In this document: positions 34,173 through 42,339 of the stretch, piece after piece | Layout: the number at the start of each line of letters is the position of its first letter | Position numbering within the stretch: the first letter of the stretch is position 1 | Source: Rhizobium sp. L43 | GTDB lineage: Bacteria > Pseudomonadota > Alphaproteobacteria > Rhizobiales > Rhizobiaceae | Assembly (NCBI RefSeq): GCF_002531725.1 | Contig: NZ_NWSQ01000016.1 | Coordinates: 1-64,000, forward strand | Length of the DNA: 64,000 nucleotides | Direction of reading: 5' to 3' | The notes under the pieces: generated by a model | The model's input: the letters and a program-made list of their open reading frames with translations, nothing else | What the model was told of the DNA's origin: nothing | The model's database searches: none | Translations under genes and position numbers: made by a program

Positions 34173-35837
34173 GTGCGCTTTGCATTTCTTGTTTTTAGAA
34201 AGTATCTGTTTTCCCTTATATTACTTGCCTTGTTATTTTTGAGCTTGCCGATCGGTGCCGCGATCTCGCAGGCTGCCGAGCAGAAGAAGCAGGCGGGGCA
34301 GCCGCCGATGCGTTTCATCATCGTACGCAGCCTTCTCTGCATGGAAGACTGTCCTGAATGGATATCGGCAGAGGGACGCATAACCACCGATACTCCCGGC
34401 CAGCTCCGAAAAGTTCTGAAGAAAATCGGGGATCGGAAATTGCCGGTGGTCTTTCTGTCGGAAGGTGGTGAGGTCGATGCTGCTTATGCGATGGGCCGGA
34501 TGATCCGCAAGGCCGGGCTGGAAACAGCCGTCGGAGGCACGCGACTGAAGGATTGCCCAGCGGACGATACGCGCTGCGCCGCCGCTATCCCAAAGGATGG
34601 CAGCTCGGTCGGCGTCACCTATTCGGATGGCGCATACTGCTTTTCCGCGTGTCCCCTGGCCTTCGCCGGCGGTACCTCGCGCGTCTCGTCGCAATGGGCT
34701 TTCATCGGCGTCCACCAGATCACGACTGTCTACAGCAGGGTGCGTGTCTCCTATCGCATCGAATACAAGATGGTGAATGGCAAGAAGACGGAAATTTCCC
34801 GCAAGGAGGTTGGCCGCAAATCCGCGGGGCAGAGTAGTTCCACGAAACTTGGAAAGAAGGCCGCCGCTGCCCTGACGGGCTATTTGAAGGAAATGGGCGT
34901 CAGTGCCGATCTTATCGCTTTGATGATGAGTACCCCTCCTGATCGCATCACTATCGTACCGCCCACAGATGCAATTCGGATGGGGCTGAACACCGACATG
35001 CTGGCTTACAACGAGTGGCCGGGCATGCCGCTCTGCGCGCCAGGTGCAGCCGCCGAGGCCGTCTGCCACGGCCATCCGGCGGTCGAGGCCCCTGCGGCGG
35101 CTGAGGCGCCCGCGCAGGCTGCGGCCGCAGATACGAGCGTGAAGCTGCCGACCACCCATCCGATGGATTTTCTGCTGATGTCCAATGGCAATTGCCAGGA
35201 GGAGTGCACCCAGTGGATCTCTGCGGATGGAGACATCACGCCGGAGACGCCGGCGCGGTTGGAGGCGATCCTGAAGACGCTCGGCGGAAGAAAGCTGCCG
35301 ATCGTCTTTCAGTCCAATGGCGGGGACATGGAGGCGGCTTTCGCGGTGGGGCGTATGATCCGTGCTGCAGGTCTGGAGACCTCGATTGGCAGAACGCAAT
35401 TGCCGAATTGTCCAAAGCTGGATCCGCGTTGCAAAGCCAGCATCGCCGAAAGCGGGCCGACCGAGGGCAAAGTCTTTGCCGGCCGTGCGTCCTGCCTTTC
35501 GACCTGTACTCTGGCCCTGATGGGAGGAAGGCCGCGGGTTGTCGGATATTCCTCTATCGGCCTCGTCAGACCTACGGCGGCTGAATACAGGGAATTCTTC
35601 GCCTATTTCGACGAGATGGGCATCAGTGCCGAGGCATATGAGACGATGATGCTCGCGACATCAATTGAGCGAGGGACTATATTTCGTTCTCAGGCGCTCG
35701 AGCTTGGCATCATCAATGGTATCATCCCTGATGATGAAGAGCCCGGTTATCACCTGTGTGGACCCGATGCCAAGGAAAGCCTTCGATGCCACAGAAAGGC
35801 TGAGGTGAAGATCGTTCCTGCTGCTTCGGTCAATTGA
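34173..35837 (+). CDS. Periplasmic protein with tandem ClpP-like domains
   Basis: A 554-residue protein with a signal peptide (residues 1-34, hydrophobic core LFSLILLALLFLS). It holds two repeats of a ClpP/crotonase-like fold, about residues 46-290 and 331-530. In each, the order is C-x3-C, WISAxGxIT, KLPxVF, AMGRMIRxAGLETxxG, an FS/LS-containing Cys motif, then the C-terminal NTD/NGI region. Repeat 1 keeps Ser158 (YCFSAC) and His181 (FIGVHQI) at a spacing of 23, close to the 25 of ClpP, and Asp266 as a possible third residue. Repeat 2 keeps Ser443 but has no His at the matching place. A Pro/Ala linker joins them. GTG start with GAGGCG upstream. Protease activity is an inference. Confidence 0.75.
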   Translation: MRFAFLVFRKYLFSLILLALLFLSLPIGAAISQAAEQKKQAGQPPMRFIIVRSLLCMEDCPEWISAEGRITTDTPGQLRKVLKKIGDRKLPVVFLSEGGEVDAAYAMGRMIRKAGLETAVGGTRLKDCPADDTRCAAAIPKDGSSVGVTYSDGAYCFSACPLAFAGGTSRVSSQWAFIGVHQITTVYSRVRVSYRIEYKMVNGKKTEISRKEVGRKSAGQSSSTKLGKKAAAALTGYLKEMGVSADLIALMMSTPPDRITIVPPTDAIRMGLNTDMLAYNEWPGMPLCAPGAAAEAVCHGHPAVEAPAAAEAPAQAAAADTSVKLPTTHPMDFLLMSNGNCQEECTQWISADGDITPETPARLEAILKTLGGRKLPIVFQSNGGDMEAAFAVGRMIRAAGLETSIGRTQLPNCPKLDPRCKASIAESGPTEGKVFAGRASCLSTCTLALMGGRPRVVGYSSIGLVRPTAAEYREFFAYFDEMGISAEAYETMMLATSIERGTIFRSQALELGIINGIIPDDEEPGYHLCGPDAKESLRCHRKAEVKIVPAASVN

Positions 35838-35908
35838 TCTCACGACAGGAAAGGGCATAGCTCGGCGTTTGCGTCGGGCTGCTGCTTGTTCACCCTTCGA
35901 AGGTACTT

Positions 35909-36439
35909 CTAAGCCTTATCCTTCAAATCATTCTTCGACGTCACGCTCATCAGCTTTTCCAGGAAGCCGAGCATGACGGCGGACGCGACGAAGGCGAGGT
36001 GCATCAGGGTCAGCCACATGATCTTGCCGTCGTCGTATTTGTCGGCATTGAGAAAGACCTGCAGCAGGTGGATGGAGGAGATGGCGACGATCGAGGAGGC
36101 GACCTTGATCTTCAGGCTGCCTGAATCGAGCTTGCCGAGAAAGGAGACTTCGTTGTCGGCTTCGCTGGCCTCATCGAAGCGGCTGACGAAATTCTCGTAA
36201 CCCGAGATCATCACCATGACGATCAGGCTTGCGACGAGGGCCGCATCGATCAGGCTGAGCATGGCAAGGATCATCTCCGCCTCGTCGAGGGCGAAGACGC
36301 CGGAAGCGATCTTCAGGAGCTTGTAGCCGAAGGAAACCGCGTAGACGGCGAGCGCCGCTACCAGGCCGATATAGAAGGCGACGAGGATCCAGCGGCTCGA
36401 CAGGATGATGCGCTCGATGATGAGTTCCAGTGCTTTCAT
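35909..36439 (-). CDS. YqhA/UPF0114-type inner-membrane protein
   Basis: A 175-residue protein with about three or four membrane segments (residues 12-36, 52-72, 107-126 and 136-155). The N-terminus MKALELIIERIILSSRWILV and the middle stretch GYENFVSRFDEAS match the UPF0114 (TIGR00645) family. Its function is unknown. The start at 36439 fits the family; the upstream Met at 36502 does not. It diverges from the formate-THF ligase gene. Confidence 0.88.
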   Translation of the reverse strand: MKALELIIERIILSSRWILVAFYIGLVAALAVYAVSFGYKLLKIASGVFALDEAEMILAMLSLIDAALVASLIVMVMISGYENFVSRFDEASEADNEVSFLGKLDSGSLKIKVASSIVAISSIHLLQVFLNADKYDDGKIMWLTLMHLAFVASAVMLGFLEKLMSVTSKNDLKDKA

Positions 36440-36598
36440 GTCTTCACCCTGTAAAACCGCGATCGTTGCCCGCCACATAAACATCCGGCGTGGCGGCCGC
36501 AAGGCGTGGCGCTATTCACACCCCGCCGATATTTCGCTATCCCGATAAAGAAAGAACAAATAGCTCCGCGTCTGCGGAGGTCGGGACGGGGAACATTC

Positions 36599-38278
36599 AT
36601 GCCATCCATCAAATCCGATATCGAGATCGCGCGCGCCGCAGCCAAGAAGCCGATTTTCGAGATCGGGGCGAAGCTCGGCATTCCGGTCGAGCAGCTCGCT
36701 CCCTATGGTCACGACAAGGCAAAGGTCAGCGCCGAGTTCATCGCCGGGCAGGCGGGCAAGAAGGACGGCAAGCTGATCCTCGTCACCGCGATCAATCCGA
36801 CGCCGGCGGGCGAGGGCAAGACGACGACCACCGTCGGGCTCGGCGACGGGCTGAACCGGATCGGCAAAAAGGCGATCGTCTGCATCCGCGAAGCTTCGCT
36901 CGGCCCCTGCTTCGGCGTCAAGGGCGGAGCGGCCGGCGGCGGTTATGCGCAGGTCGTGCCGATGGAAGACATCAACCTGCATTTCACCGGCGATTTCCAT
37001 GCGATCACCTCGGCGCACAATCTTCTGGCGGCGATGGTCGACAACCACATCTACTGGGGCAACGAAGAGAATATCGACATCCGCCGCATCACCTGGCGGC
37101 GGGTCATGGACATGAACGACCGGGCACTCCGCAGCATGGTCTCTTCGCTCGGCGGCGTTGCCAACGGGTTCCCGCGCCAGGGCGGGTTCGACATCACCGT
37201 CGCCTCCGAGGTGATGGCGATCCTCTGCCTTGCCACCGATCTCAAGGATCTGGAGCGGCGGCTCGGCGACATCATCATCGGCTATCGTTTCGACCGGACG
37301 CCGGTGCATGCGCGCGATCTGAAAGCCGACGGCGCCATGGCGGTGCTGTTGAAAGATGCGATGCAGCCGAACCTGGTACAGACGCTGGAGAACAATCCGG
37401 CCTTCGTGCATGGCGGGCCTTTCGCCAACATCGCCCATGGCTGCAATTCGGTAACGGCGACGAAGACGGCGCTGAAGCTCGGCGACTATGTGGTGACGGA
37501 AGCAGGCTTCGGCGCCGATCTCGGAGCGGAGAAATTCTTCGACATCAAATGCCGCAAGGCCGGGCTGAAGCCGGATGCGGCGGTGATCGTCGCCACCGTC
37601 CGGGCGCTGAAGATGAATGGCGGGGTGAAGAAGGACGATCTCGGCACGGAGGATGTCGTCGCATTGAAGAAGGGCTGCGCCAATCTCGGCCGGCACGTCG
37701 CCAATGTCCGCCGTTTCGGCGTGCCCGTCGTCGTGGCGATCAATCATTTCGTCTCGGACACCGATGCCGAGATCGCCGCGGTGAAGGAATTCGTCTCGAG
37801 ACTCGGCGCCGAGGCGATCCTCTGCCAGCATTGGGCGAAAGGTTCGGCGGGCATCGAGGAACTGGCACACAAGGTGGTGGAACTGGCCGAGTCAGGACAG
37901 GCGAAATTCCAGCCGCTCTACGGCGACGATCTTTCGCTGTTCGAGAAGATCGAGATCGTCGCCTCGAAGATCTATCACGCCGGCGAGGTGACTGCCGACA
38001 AGGCGGTGCGCGACCAGTTGCAGACATGGGAAGAGCAGGGTTACGGCAAGCTGCCGATCTGCATGGCGAAGACGCAATATTCCTTCTCTACCGATCCGAA
38101 CCTGCGCGGCGCGCCGGAAGGCCACATCGTCACCGTGCGGGAAGTGCGGCTTTCGGCGGGAGCCGGCTTCGTCGTCGCCATCACCGGCGAAATCATGACA
38201 ATGCCCGGCCTGCCGAAATCGCCGTCAGCGGAGCGGATTTTCCTGAACGATCAGGGCTATATCGAGGGGCTATTCTGA
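36599..38278 (+). CDS. fhs: Formate-tetrahydrofolate ligase
   Basis: A 559-residue enzyme that makes 10-formyl-THF from formate, ATP and THF in one-carbon metabolism. The P-loop is PTPAGEGKTTTTVGLGDGL near residue 63. The family signature GVKGGAAGGGYAQVVPMEDINLHFTG lies in two parts, near 103 and 114. The C-terminal DQGYIEGLF is typical. Length matches the family. The start at 36599 has GGGACGGGGA upstream; the longer frame has no family match. The stop overlaps the tail of a minus-strand small frame. Confidence 0.96.
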   Translation: MPSIKSDIEIARAAAKKPIFEIGAKLGIPVEQLAPYGHDKAKVSAEFIAGQAGKKDGKLILVTAINPTPAGEGKTTTTVGLGDGLNRIGKKAIVCIREASLGPCFGVKGGAAGGGYAQVVPMEDINLHFTGDFHAITSAHNLLAAMVDNHIYWGNEENIDIRRITWRRVMDMNDRALRSMVSSLGGVANGFPRQGGFDITVASEVMAILCLATDLKDLERRLGDIIIGYRFDRTPVHARDLKADGAMAVLLKDAMQPNLVQTLENNPAFVHGGPFANIAHGCNSVTATKTALKLGDYVVTEAGFGADLGAEKFFDIKCRKAGLKPDAAVIVATVRALKMNGGVKKDDLGTEDVVALKKGCANLGRHVANVRRFGVPVVVAINHFVSDTDAEIAAVKEFVSRLGAEAILCQHWAKGSAGIEELAHKVVELAESGQAKFQPLYGDDLSLFEKIEIVASKIYHAGEVTADKAVRDQLQTWEEQGYGKLPICMAKTQYSFSTDPNLRGAPEGHIVTVREVRLSAGAGFVVAITGEIMTMPGLPKSPSAERIFLNDQGYIEGLF

Positions 38279-38479
38279 TCAGCGGATGGCTTTCCAAAGC
38301 GCTCGACCAGACGACGCTCCCGGCGTTTTTCAAAATCCGGATCGATAAATAGCCAGATGAAAAGGCCTTGTAGCGTGCCGAGTAACAGCATTCCGATGGC
38401 AAAGTGCCAATGCAATTCACCGGTGAAAATATAGCCGACAGCGACGATCAGGAGAACCGCGATGATGCTTGATCTTCAT
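38255..38479 (-). pseudogene. Small membrane protein, apparently frameshifted
   Basis: An open frame on the minus strand reads about 68 codons. It starts with a hydrophobic segment (SIIAVLLIVAVGYIFTGE), has a second one (IGMLLLGTLQGLFIWLF), and ends in a charged tail (FEKRRERRLVERFGKPS). This is the layout of a two-helix inner-membrane protein. No start codon is in frame: the frame begins just after a TGA. An ATG at 38479, in the next frame over, would give MKI and join the hydrophobic segment exactly if one A were missing from the AAGATCAAGC stretch. I infer a one-base frameshift, or a sequencing error. GGAGGGGG lies upstream. The 3' end overlaps fhs. Confidence 0.5.
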
Positions 38480-38566
38480 TCGCTGCTGACCCCCTCCACC
38501 CATTTTGCAGCTTCTATGTGGTTATTTCGCCGCATGATTCAAGCAAGGATCGCAGCCACTGAATGA

Positions 38567-39562
38567 TCAATGGCAATAACGATAGCCGCCCTTCCGCTCG
38601 ATCACGTCGAGGTGGAAATGCGTTTCGTGGGCGGCGTCGCTTTCGGGGTCGAGGACGGTGGTGAAATAGAGGCAGCCGGCCGCACTCACGGTGCGCTGGA
38701 AGGCGCCGGTGAGCGTTGCGTCCTCGCGGCGCGAGCGGACGGCGACATCCTCGCCCTTTTCGAAATGGAAGCTCGCAATATCGATGGCGTTGCCGCGGGC
38801 GTGCTCGGAGATCTTGCCTGTTCCGGCACCATTGCGCAGGCGGCACATATAGGCCGTCGCCTGGTTGACTGATGTGATGCGGCCCTGTTCCGGCAGGGCG
38901 GCGGAGGCGGCGGGGATGACGCTCTCCTTCATCCAGCGGGCAAGGGCAAGGGCTGTCGGGCAGCGGATCGTCGCCTCCGGCTTGAGCTTGATGCCGGGCA
39001 GGGGTTCAGAGACGATAATCGGCTTGTCGATGCCGCAGCCGTTGCCGTCGTCGATGCGCGGTGTGTCCTTGAAGACGACGCCGAGCGCCTGGAGTGCCGC
39101 AGTGCATTCGGCGTGGTCGGCATCGCTTTCGGGTTCGATTGTCAGATGCTGCTCTTCGAGTGTCTGCTCGGCAGGTGGCTTGTCGTCTTCCGCCGGCGTC
39201 TGCGGGCTTTTGAGCCCGCCCGGCGGCAGCGGCGGGCCCTGCATCGGTTCTGCAGGCTCCGGCTTTGACTGTTCGGGCTTTGCCGGGTCGGTCGGTGGCG
39301 CCGACGGCTGGTCCGGCGCCGGTGCTTCCGGTTCCCCCTTCACATCAGGCTTTGGCACATCAGGCTTCGGCTGCGGCGCTGGCACATCACCCGGCGCAGG
39401 CGGTTCAGCCTCATCGGGCAGCGGGGCGGGAGTTGTCTCCCCGGCGTCCGGTCGAGCTTGGGGCAAGGGGCCATGCGGGGGCAGGCGGGCGCCGGCAAGA
39501 AAGGCGGTAGCGGCGAGGATCGCCAGTATCGAAAGTTTTCTCAATGCATCCGGTTCCGTCAT
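38567..39562 (-). CDS. Extensin-like C-terminal domain protein (M15-type fold)
   Basis: A 331-residue exported protein. A hydrophobic N-terminal segment (LSILAILAATAFLAGA) is followed by a Pro/Ala/Glu-rich linker of about 100 residues. The C-terminal domain has SEHARGNAIDIASF near residue 255 and HETHFHLDV near 314. These give the H...D...HxH pattern of zinc-binding M15/LAS peptidases. A role in peptidoglycan processing is likely. The linker could span the periplasm or the wall. The start at 39562 fits the signal segment. Confidence 0.85.
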   Translation of the reverse strand: MTEPDALRKLSILAILAATAFLAGARLPPHGPLPQARPDAGETTPAPLPDEAEPPAPGDVPAPQPKPDVPKPDVKGEPEAPAPDQPSAPPTDPAKPEQSKPEPAEPMQGPPLPPGGLKSPQTPAEDDKPPAEQTLEEQHLTIEPESDADHAECTAALQALGVVFKDTPRIDDGNGCGIDKPIIVSEPLPGIKLKPEATIRCPTALALARWMKESVIPAASAALPEQGRITSVNQATAYMCRLRNGAGTGKISEHARGNAIDIASFHFEKGEDVAVRSRREDATLTGAFQRTVSAAGCLYFTTVLDPESDAAHETHFHLDVIERKGGYRYCH

Positions 39563-39638
39563 GTCGATAGCGGAGCATATAACGCATTGTGGCGGTTTTC
39601 GTTGCAATTGCGCAACGTCCGGGAAGATCATTAAAACT

Positions 39639-39653
39639 TGAAGATAATATTCA
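39639..39653 (+). promoter_or_regulatory. IRO box (RirA-type iron operator)
   Basis: TGA-N9-TCA is present as TGAAGATAATATTCA, within the wider inverted repeat TTGAAGATAATATTCAA. It lies 160 bases upstream of the TonB receptor start. This is the described consensus for RirA control in Rhizobium. A second palindrome, CGTTGCAATTGCGCAACG, lies at 39600-39617. Confidence 0.75.
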
Positions 39654-39812
39654 ACATAAGCTTCCGCCTTATCTTGACAGGATTGCTCATGTTTTTTATG
39701 CGGCGAAAAGAAGGCGAAATTCTGCGTCTTCATCCGCAAAGCCCAGCCAGCCCCTCGAGCGTTCGACGCGCCACGACCAGCCAGCCCGGTAATCATCATG
39801 AGAGGGTAGGTT

Positions 39813-42065
39813 ATGATCGTCCGGTATTGGCGTTCGGTTCTCTTGGTCTGCACGGCAGCCACAGTTGTTCTTCCTGTTTCACAGTCTTTTGCGCAAAGCG
39901 CTCCGGCAACGGCGCCGCAAGCCACCGCGGAAGACAGCACGGTCCTGCAGAAGATCGTCGTCAAGGGCAAACGCGTGGCGCCGGGCAGCGTCGCCGACAC
40001 GCCGCTTGCGACCGAGATCACCGACAAGCAGCTCGAGGAGAAACAGGTTACCAATCTCGAAGATCTCGGTCGCAGCATCGATCCCGGCGTGAATTTCTCG
40101 CGCGGCGACGCCGGCGTCAATCTGCGCGGCCTCTCCGGCGCACGCATCCTGACCGTTGTCGACGGCATTCCGATCCCCTATCTCTCGAACAGCGCGCGCC
40201 AGGGTGCATTTGCGCCGGCCAACGCCAATGGCGGCGGCGACACGTTCGATTTCAACTCGCTCTCGTCGCTCGATATCGTGCGCGGCGCGGATTCGAGCAA
40301 GGGCGGCTCGGGCATGCTCGGCGGTGCGATCGTCGTCAATACGCTGGAGCCGGAGGATATCATTCCTGAAGGCCGCGACTGGGGTGCGATCGTCAAGTCG
40401 ACCTATGACAGCGAAGACAGCAGCCTTTCCGGTTCGGCCGCTGCCGCCAAGAAGATCGGCAGCACATCGATCCTGTTTCAGGGCGGCTACCGCAAGGGCC
40501 ATGAACGCGACAATATGGGCGACAACGACAGTTACGGTCGTTTCCGCACCGAGGCGGATCCCGCCGATTTCGATCAGCACAACCTGCTGTTCAAGCTCCG
40601 CCAGGAATTGGAAGGCGGGCATCGCATCGGTCTGACGGCGGAACGGTTCCGCCGCGATCTCAAGACCGACCTGCGCGAACTCCAGGGTGCTGCTCCCCGC
40701 ACCTTCCTGACCGACAATTATGACGGCCGCGAACTGCGCGACCGCGATCGCGTGTCTCTCGACTACGATTACGAAGCGCAGTCTTCGGATGCATTCTTCA
40801 CCAGCGCCCGGGCCACCCTCTATTGGCAGGATCTGAAGAAGGAGTCGGGCAGCAAGGGACGCACGTCGGCCAATGTCGCCTACGGCCGCAACAACGAGAT
40901 CGAAAATAAGACCTGGGGCTTCAACGGCACTGTTACCAAGGACTTCGAATATTCGAACGTCCGCCATTCGGTGAAGGTAACCCTCGAAGCGACAACGTCG
41001 GGCTGGAACCAGTACAGCTCTGCGCTTTGCCCGACGCCGACGACGTGCCCTTCGCTCAACAACCAGTCGGAAGTGCCGGACGTCGACAGCAAGACGATCG
41101 GCCTGTCGATCGAAGACAAGATCGAATTCGCAGATACGAATTTTGCGCTGACGCCAAGCGTTCGTTTCGACTGGTTCAGCTATGATCCGTCGACGGGCGG
41201 CGGTTTCGCCAGCAATCCGGCGCTTGCCAAGTTCGGTGCGCTGTCCGACCGCAGCGATCAGCATGTTTCGCCGAAGGTGCTCGCCACCTACGAACTGACA
41301 CCCGATGTGCAGATCTACACCCAGCTGTCGTCGGCCTTCCGCGCGCCCACCGTCGACGAGCTCTACAGCCGCTTTTACAATGCGGGCGGCAACTATGCCC
41401 AGCTCGGCAATCCCGACCTGAAGCCCGAGACAGGCTACGGTGTCGAAATGGGCGCCAATTTCGACACAGGCGATTTCAACGGTCGCCTGGCGCTCTTCCA
41501 CAACCGCTATCACAACTTCATTGAAACGAAGACGAGCGTAAACGCCTCCACCGGCATCACGGAGTTCAACTATACCAACGTCAGCAGTGTGACGATCTCG
41601 GGTGTCGAAGCGAGCGCCAATAAGACGTTCGACAACGGCATCAACCTGCATGCAGCGCTTGCCTATGCTTATGGCCGGAACGAGGAAACCGCCCAGCGCC
41701 TGCGCTCGGTGGCGCCATTCAAGGCGATCGTTGGCGGTGGTTGGAGCAACGAGACCTTCGGCTTCGATCTTTCCTCGACGCTTTCGGCCGGCATGCTCAC
41801 CGACCATCTGAATACCGTCGGCACGAAGCCCGATACGACCTTCGATGCGCCCGGCTATGCAATCGTCGACCTGACCGGCTGGTGGACGCCGGAACAGGTG
41901 CCGGGCCTGCGCGTGCAGGCCGGCGTCTACAACATTTTCGACCAGGAATATTTCAATGCGCTCGCCGTGCGTGATGTCAACTTGAGCTCGACAGCAACGC
42001 AGCCGCGCGACTGGTATTCCGAGCCCGGCCGCACCTTCAAGATCTCGCTGACGAAAATTTTCTGA
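39813..42065 (+). CDS. TonB-dependent receptor, heme/hemoglobin type
   Basis: A 750-residue outer-membrane receptor with a signal peptide (residues 1-28). A plug domain begins near residue 40 (TVLQKIVVKGKR is the TonB-box area) and a 22-strand barrel follows, ending in Phe (KISLTKIF). The SSAFRAPTVDELY motif near residue 507 and NPDLKPE near 532 are the paired FRAP-NP(N/D)L signature of heme receptors. No His lies between the two motifs, where several heme receptors have a conserved one. The upstream IRO box predicts induction at low iron. It resembles rhizobial ShmR/HmuR, but I withhold the symbol. Confidence 0.9.
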   Translation: MIVRYWRSVLLVCTAATVVLPVSQSFAQSAPATAPQATAEDSTVLQKIVVKGKRVAPGSVADTPLATEITDKQLEEKQVTNLEDLGRSIDPGVNFSRGDAGVNLRGLSGARILTVVDGIPIPYLSNSARQGAFAPANANGGGDTFDFNSLSSLDIVRGADSSKGGSGMLGGAIVVNTLEPEDIIPEGRDWGAIVKSTYDSEDSSLSGSAAAAKKIGSTSILFQGGYRKGHERDNMGDNDSYGRFRTEADPADFDQHNLLFKLRQELEGGHRIGLTAERFRRDLKTDLRELQGAAPRTFLTDNYDGRELRDRDRVSLDYDYEAQSSDAFFTSARATLYWQDLKKESGSKGRTSANVAYGRNNEIENKTWGFNGTVTKDFEYSNVRHSVKVTLEATTSGWNQYSSALCPTPTTCPSLNNQSEVPDVDSKTIGLSIEDKIEFADTNFALTPSVRFDWFSYDPSTGGGFASNPALAKFGALSDRSDQHVSPKVLATYELTPDVQIYTQLSSAFRAPTVDELYSRFYNAGGNYAQLGNPDLKPETGYGVEMGANFDTGDFNGRLALFHNRYHNFIETKTSVNASTGITEFNYTNVSSVTISGVEASANKTFDNGINLHAALAYAYGRNEETAQRLRSVAPFKAIVGGGWSNETFGFDLSSTLSAGMLTDHLNTVGTKPDTTFDAPGYAIVDLTGWWTPEQVPGLRVQAGVYNIFDQEYFNALAVRDVNLSSTATQPRDWYSEPGRTFKISLTKIF

Positions 42066-42097
42066 TCCGATCACCGGACAGATCACGACGTCAGATC

Positions 42098-42122
42098 GGG
42101 CGGCTTTCGGGCCGCCCTTTTT
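42098..42122 (+). terminator. Terminator of the TonB receptor gene
   Basis: GGGCGGC-TTTCGG-GCCGCCC followed by TTTTT, 33 bases past the stop. A textbook intrinsic terminator. Confidence 0.9.
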
Positions 42123-42177
42123 CATTCCCGCGATCGCCTCTTGCGCAATGGCTGATCTCAGGCTAACAATTTTCCCC

Positions 42178-42222
42178 ATGATCAAGTCCTTGAACATTGC
42201 TGTTTGGTGGTGGGCTCGCTAA
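42178..42222 (+). CDS. trpL: trp leader peptide TrpL
   Basis: A 14-residue leader peptide, MIKSLNIAVWWWAR, with three consecutive Trp codons. It matches rhizobial TrpL peptides, which have WWWAR at the end. It lies 117 bases upstream of trpE(G) and ahead of an intrinsic terminator. When Trp-tRNA is scarce the ribosome stalls on the Trp codons and the terminator fails to form. In Sinorhizobium the released leader RNA and the peptide also act in trans; whether that holds here is unknown. Confidence 0.95.
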   Translation: MIKSLNIAVWWWAR

Positions 42223-42262
42223 GGCGGCCTCGACCAATCGTGTCCAAAGACGACGACGAGTG

Positions 42263-42292
42263 AGCCGCCCGAAACTTCGAGGCGGCTTTTTT
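42263..42292 (+). terminator. trp attenuator terminator
   Basis: AGCCGCC-CGAA-act-TTCG-a-GGCGGCT followed by TTTTT. The 5' arm can pair instead with GCTCGCTAAGGCGGC at 42213-42227, right after the Trp codons, giving the antiterminator. Confidence 0.9.
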
Positions 42293-42339
42293 GTTTTTAT
42301 CGCCGCCTCTCGTCCGGGCCCCGATAACGGAGTGGAACA

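Noticed and set aside
34067..34387. Minus-strand frame of 106 codons
   Set aside because: It overlaps the signal-peptide region of the ClpP-like gene in antisense and has no domain features.
39638..39812. Plus-strand frame starting MKIIFNISF ahead of the TonB receptor
   Set aside because: I considered a small HmuP-like gene, but the frame runs into the receptor in another frame and lacks HmuP motifs; the stretch is better read as a leader containing the IRO box.
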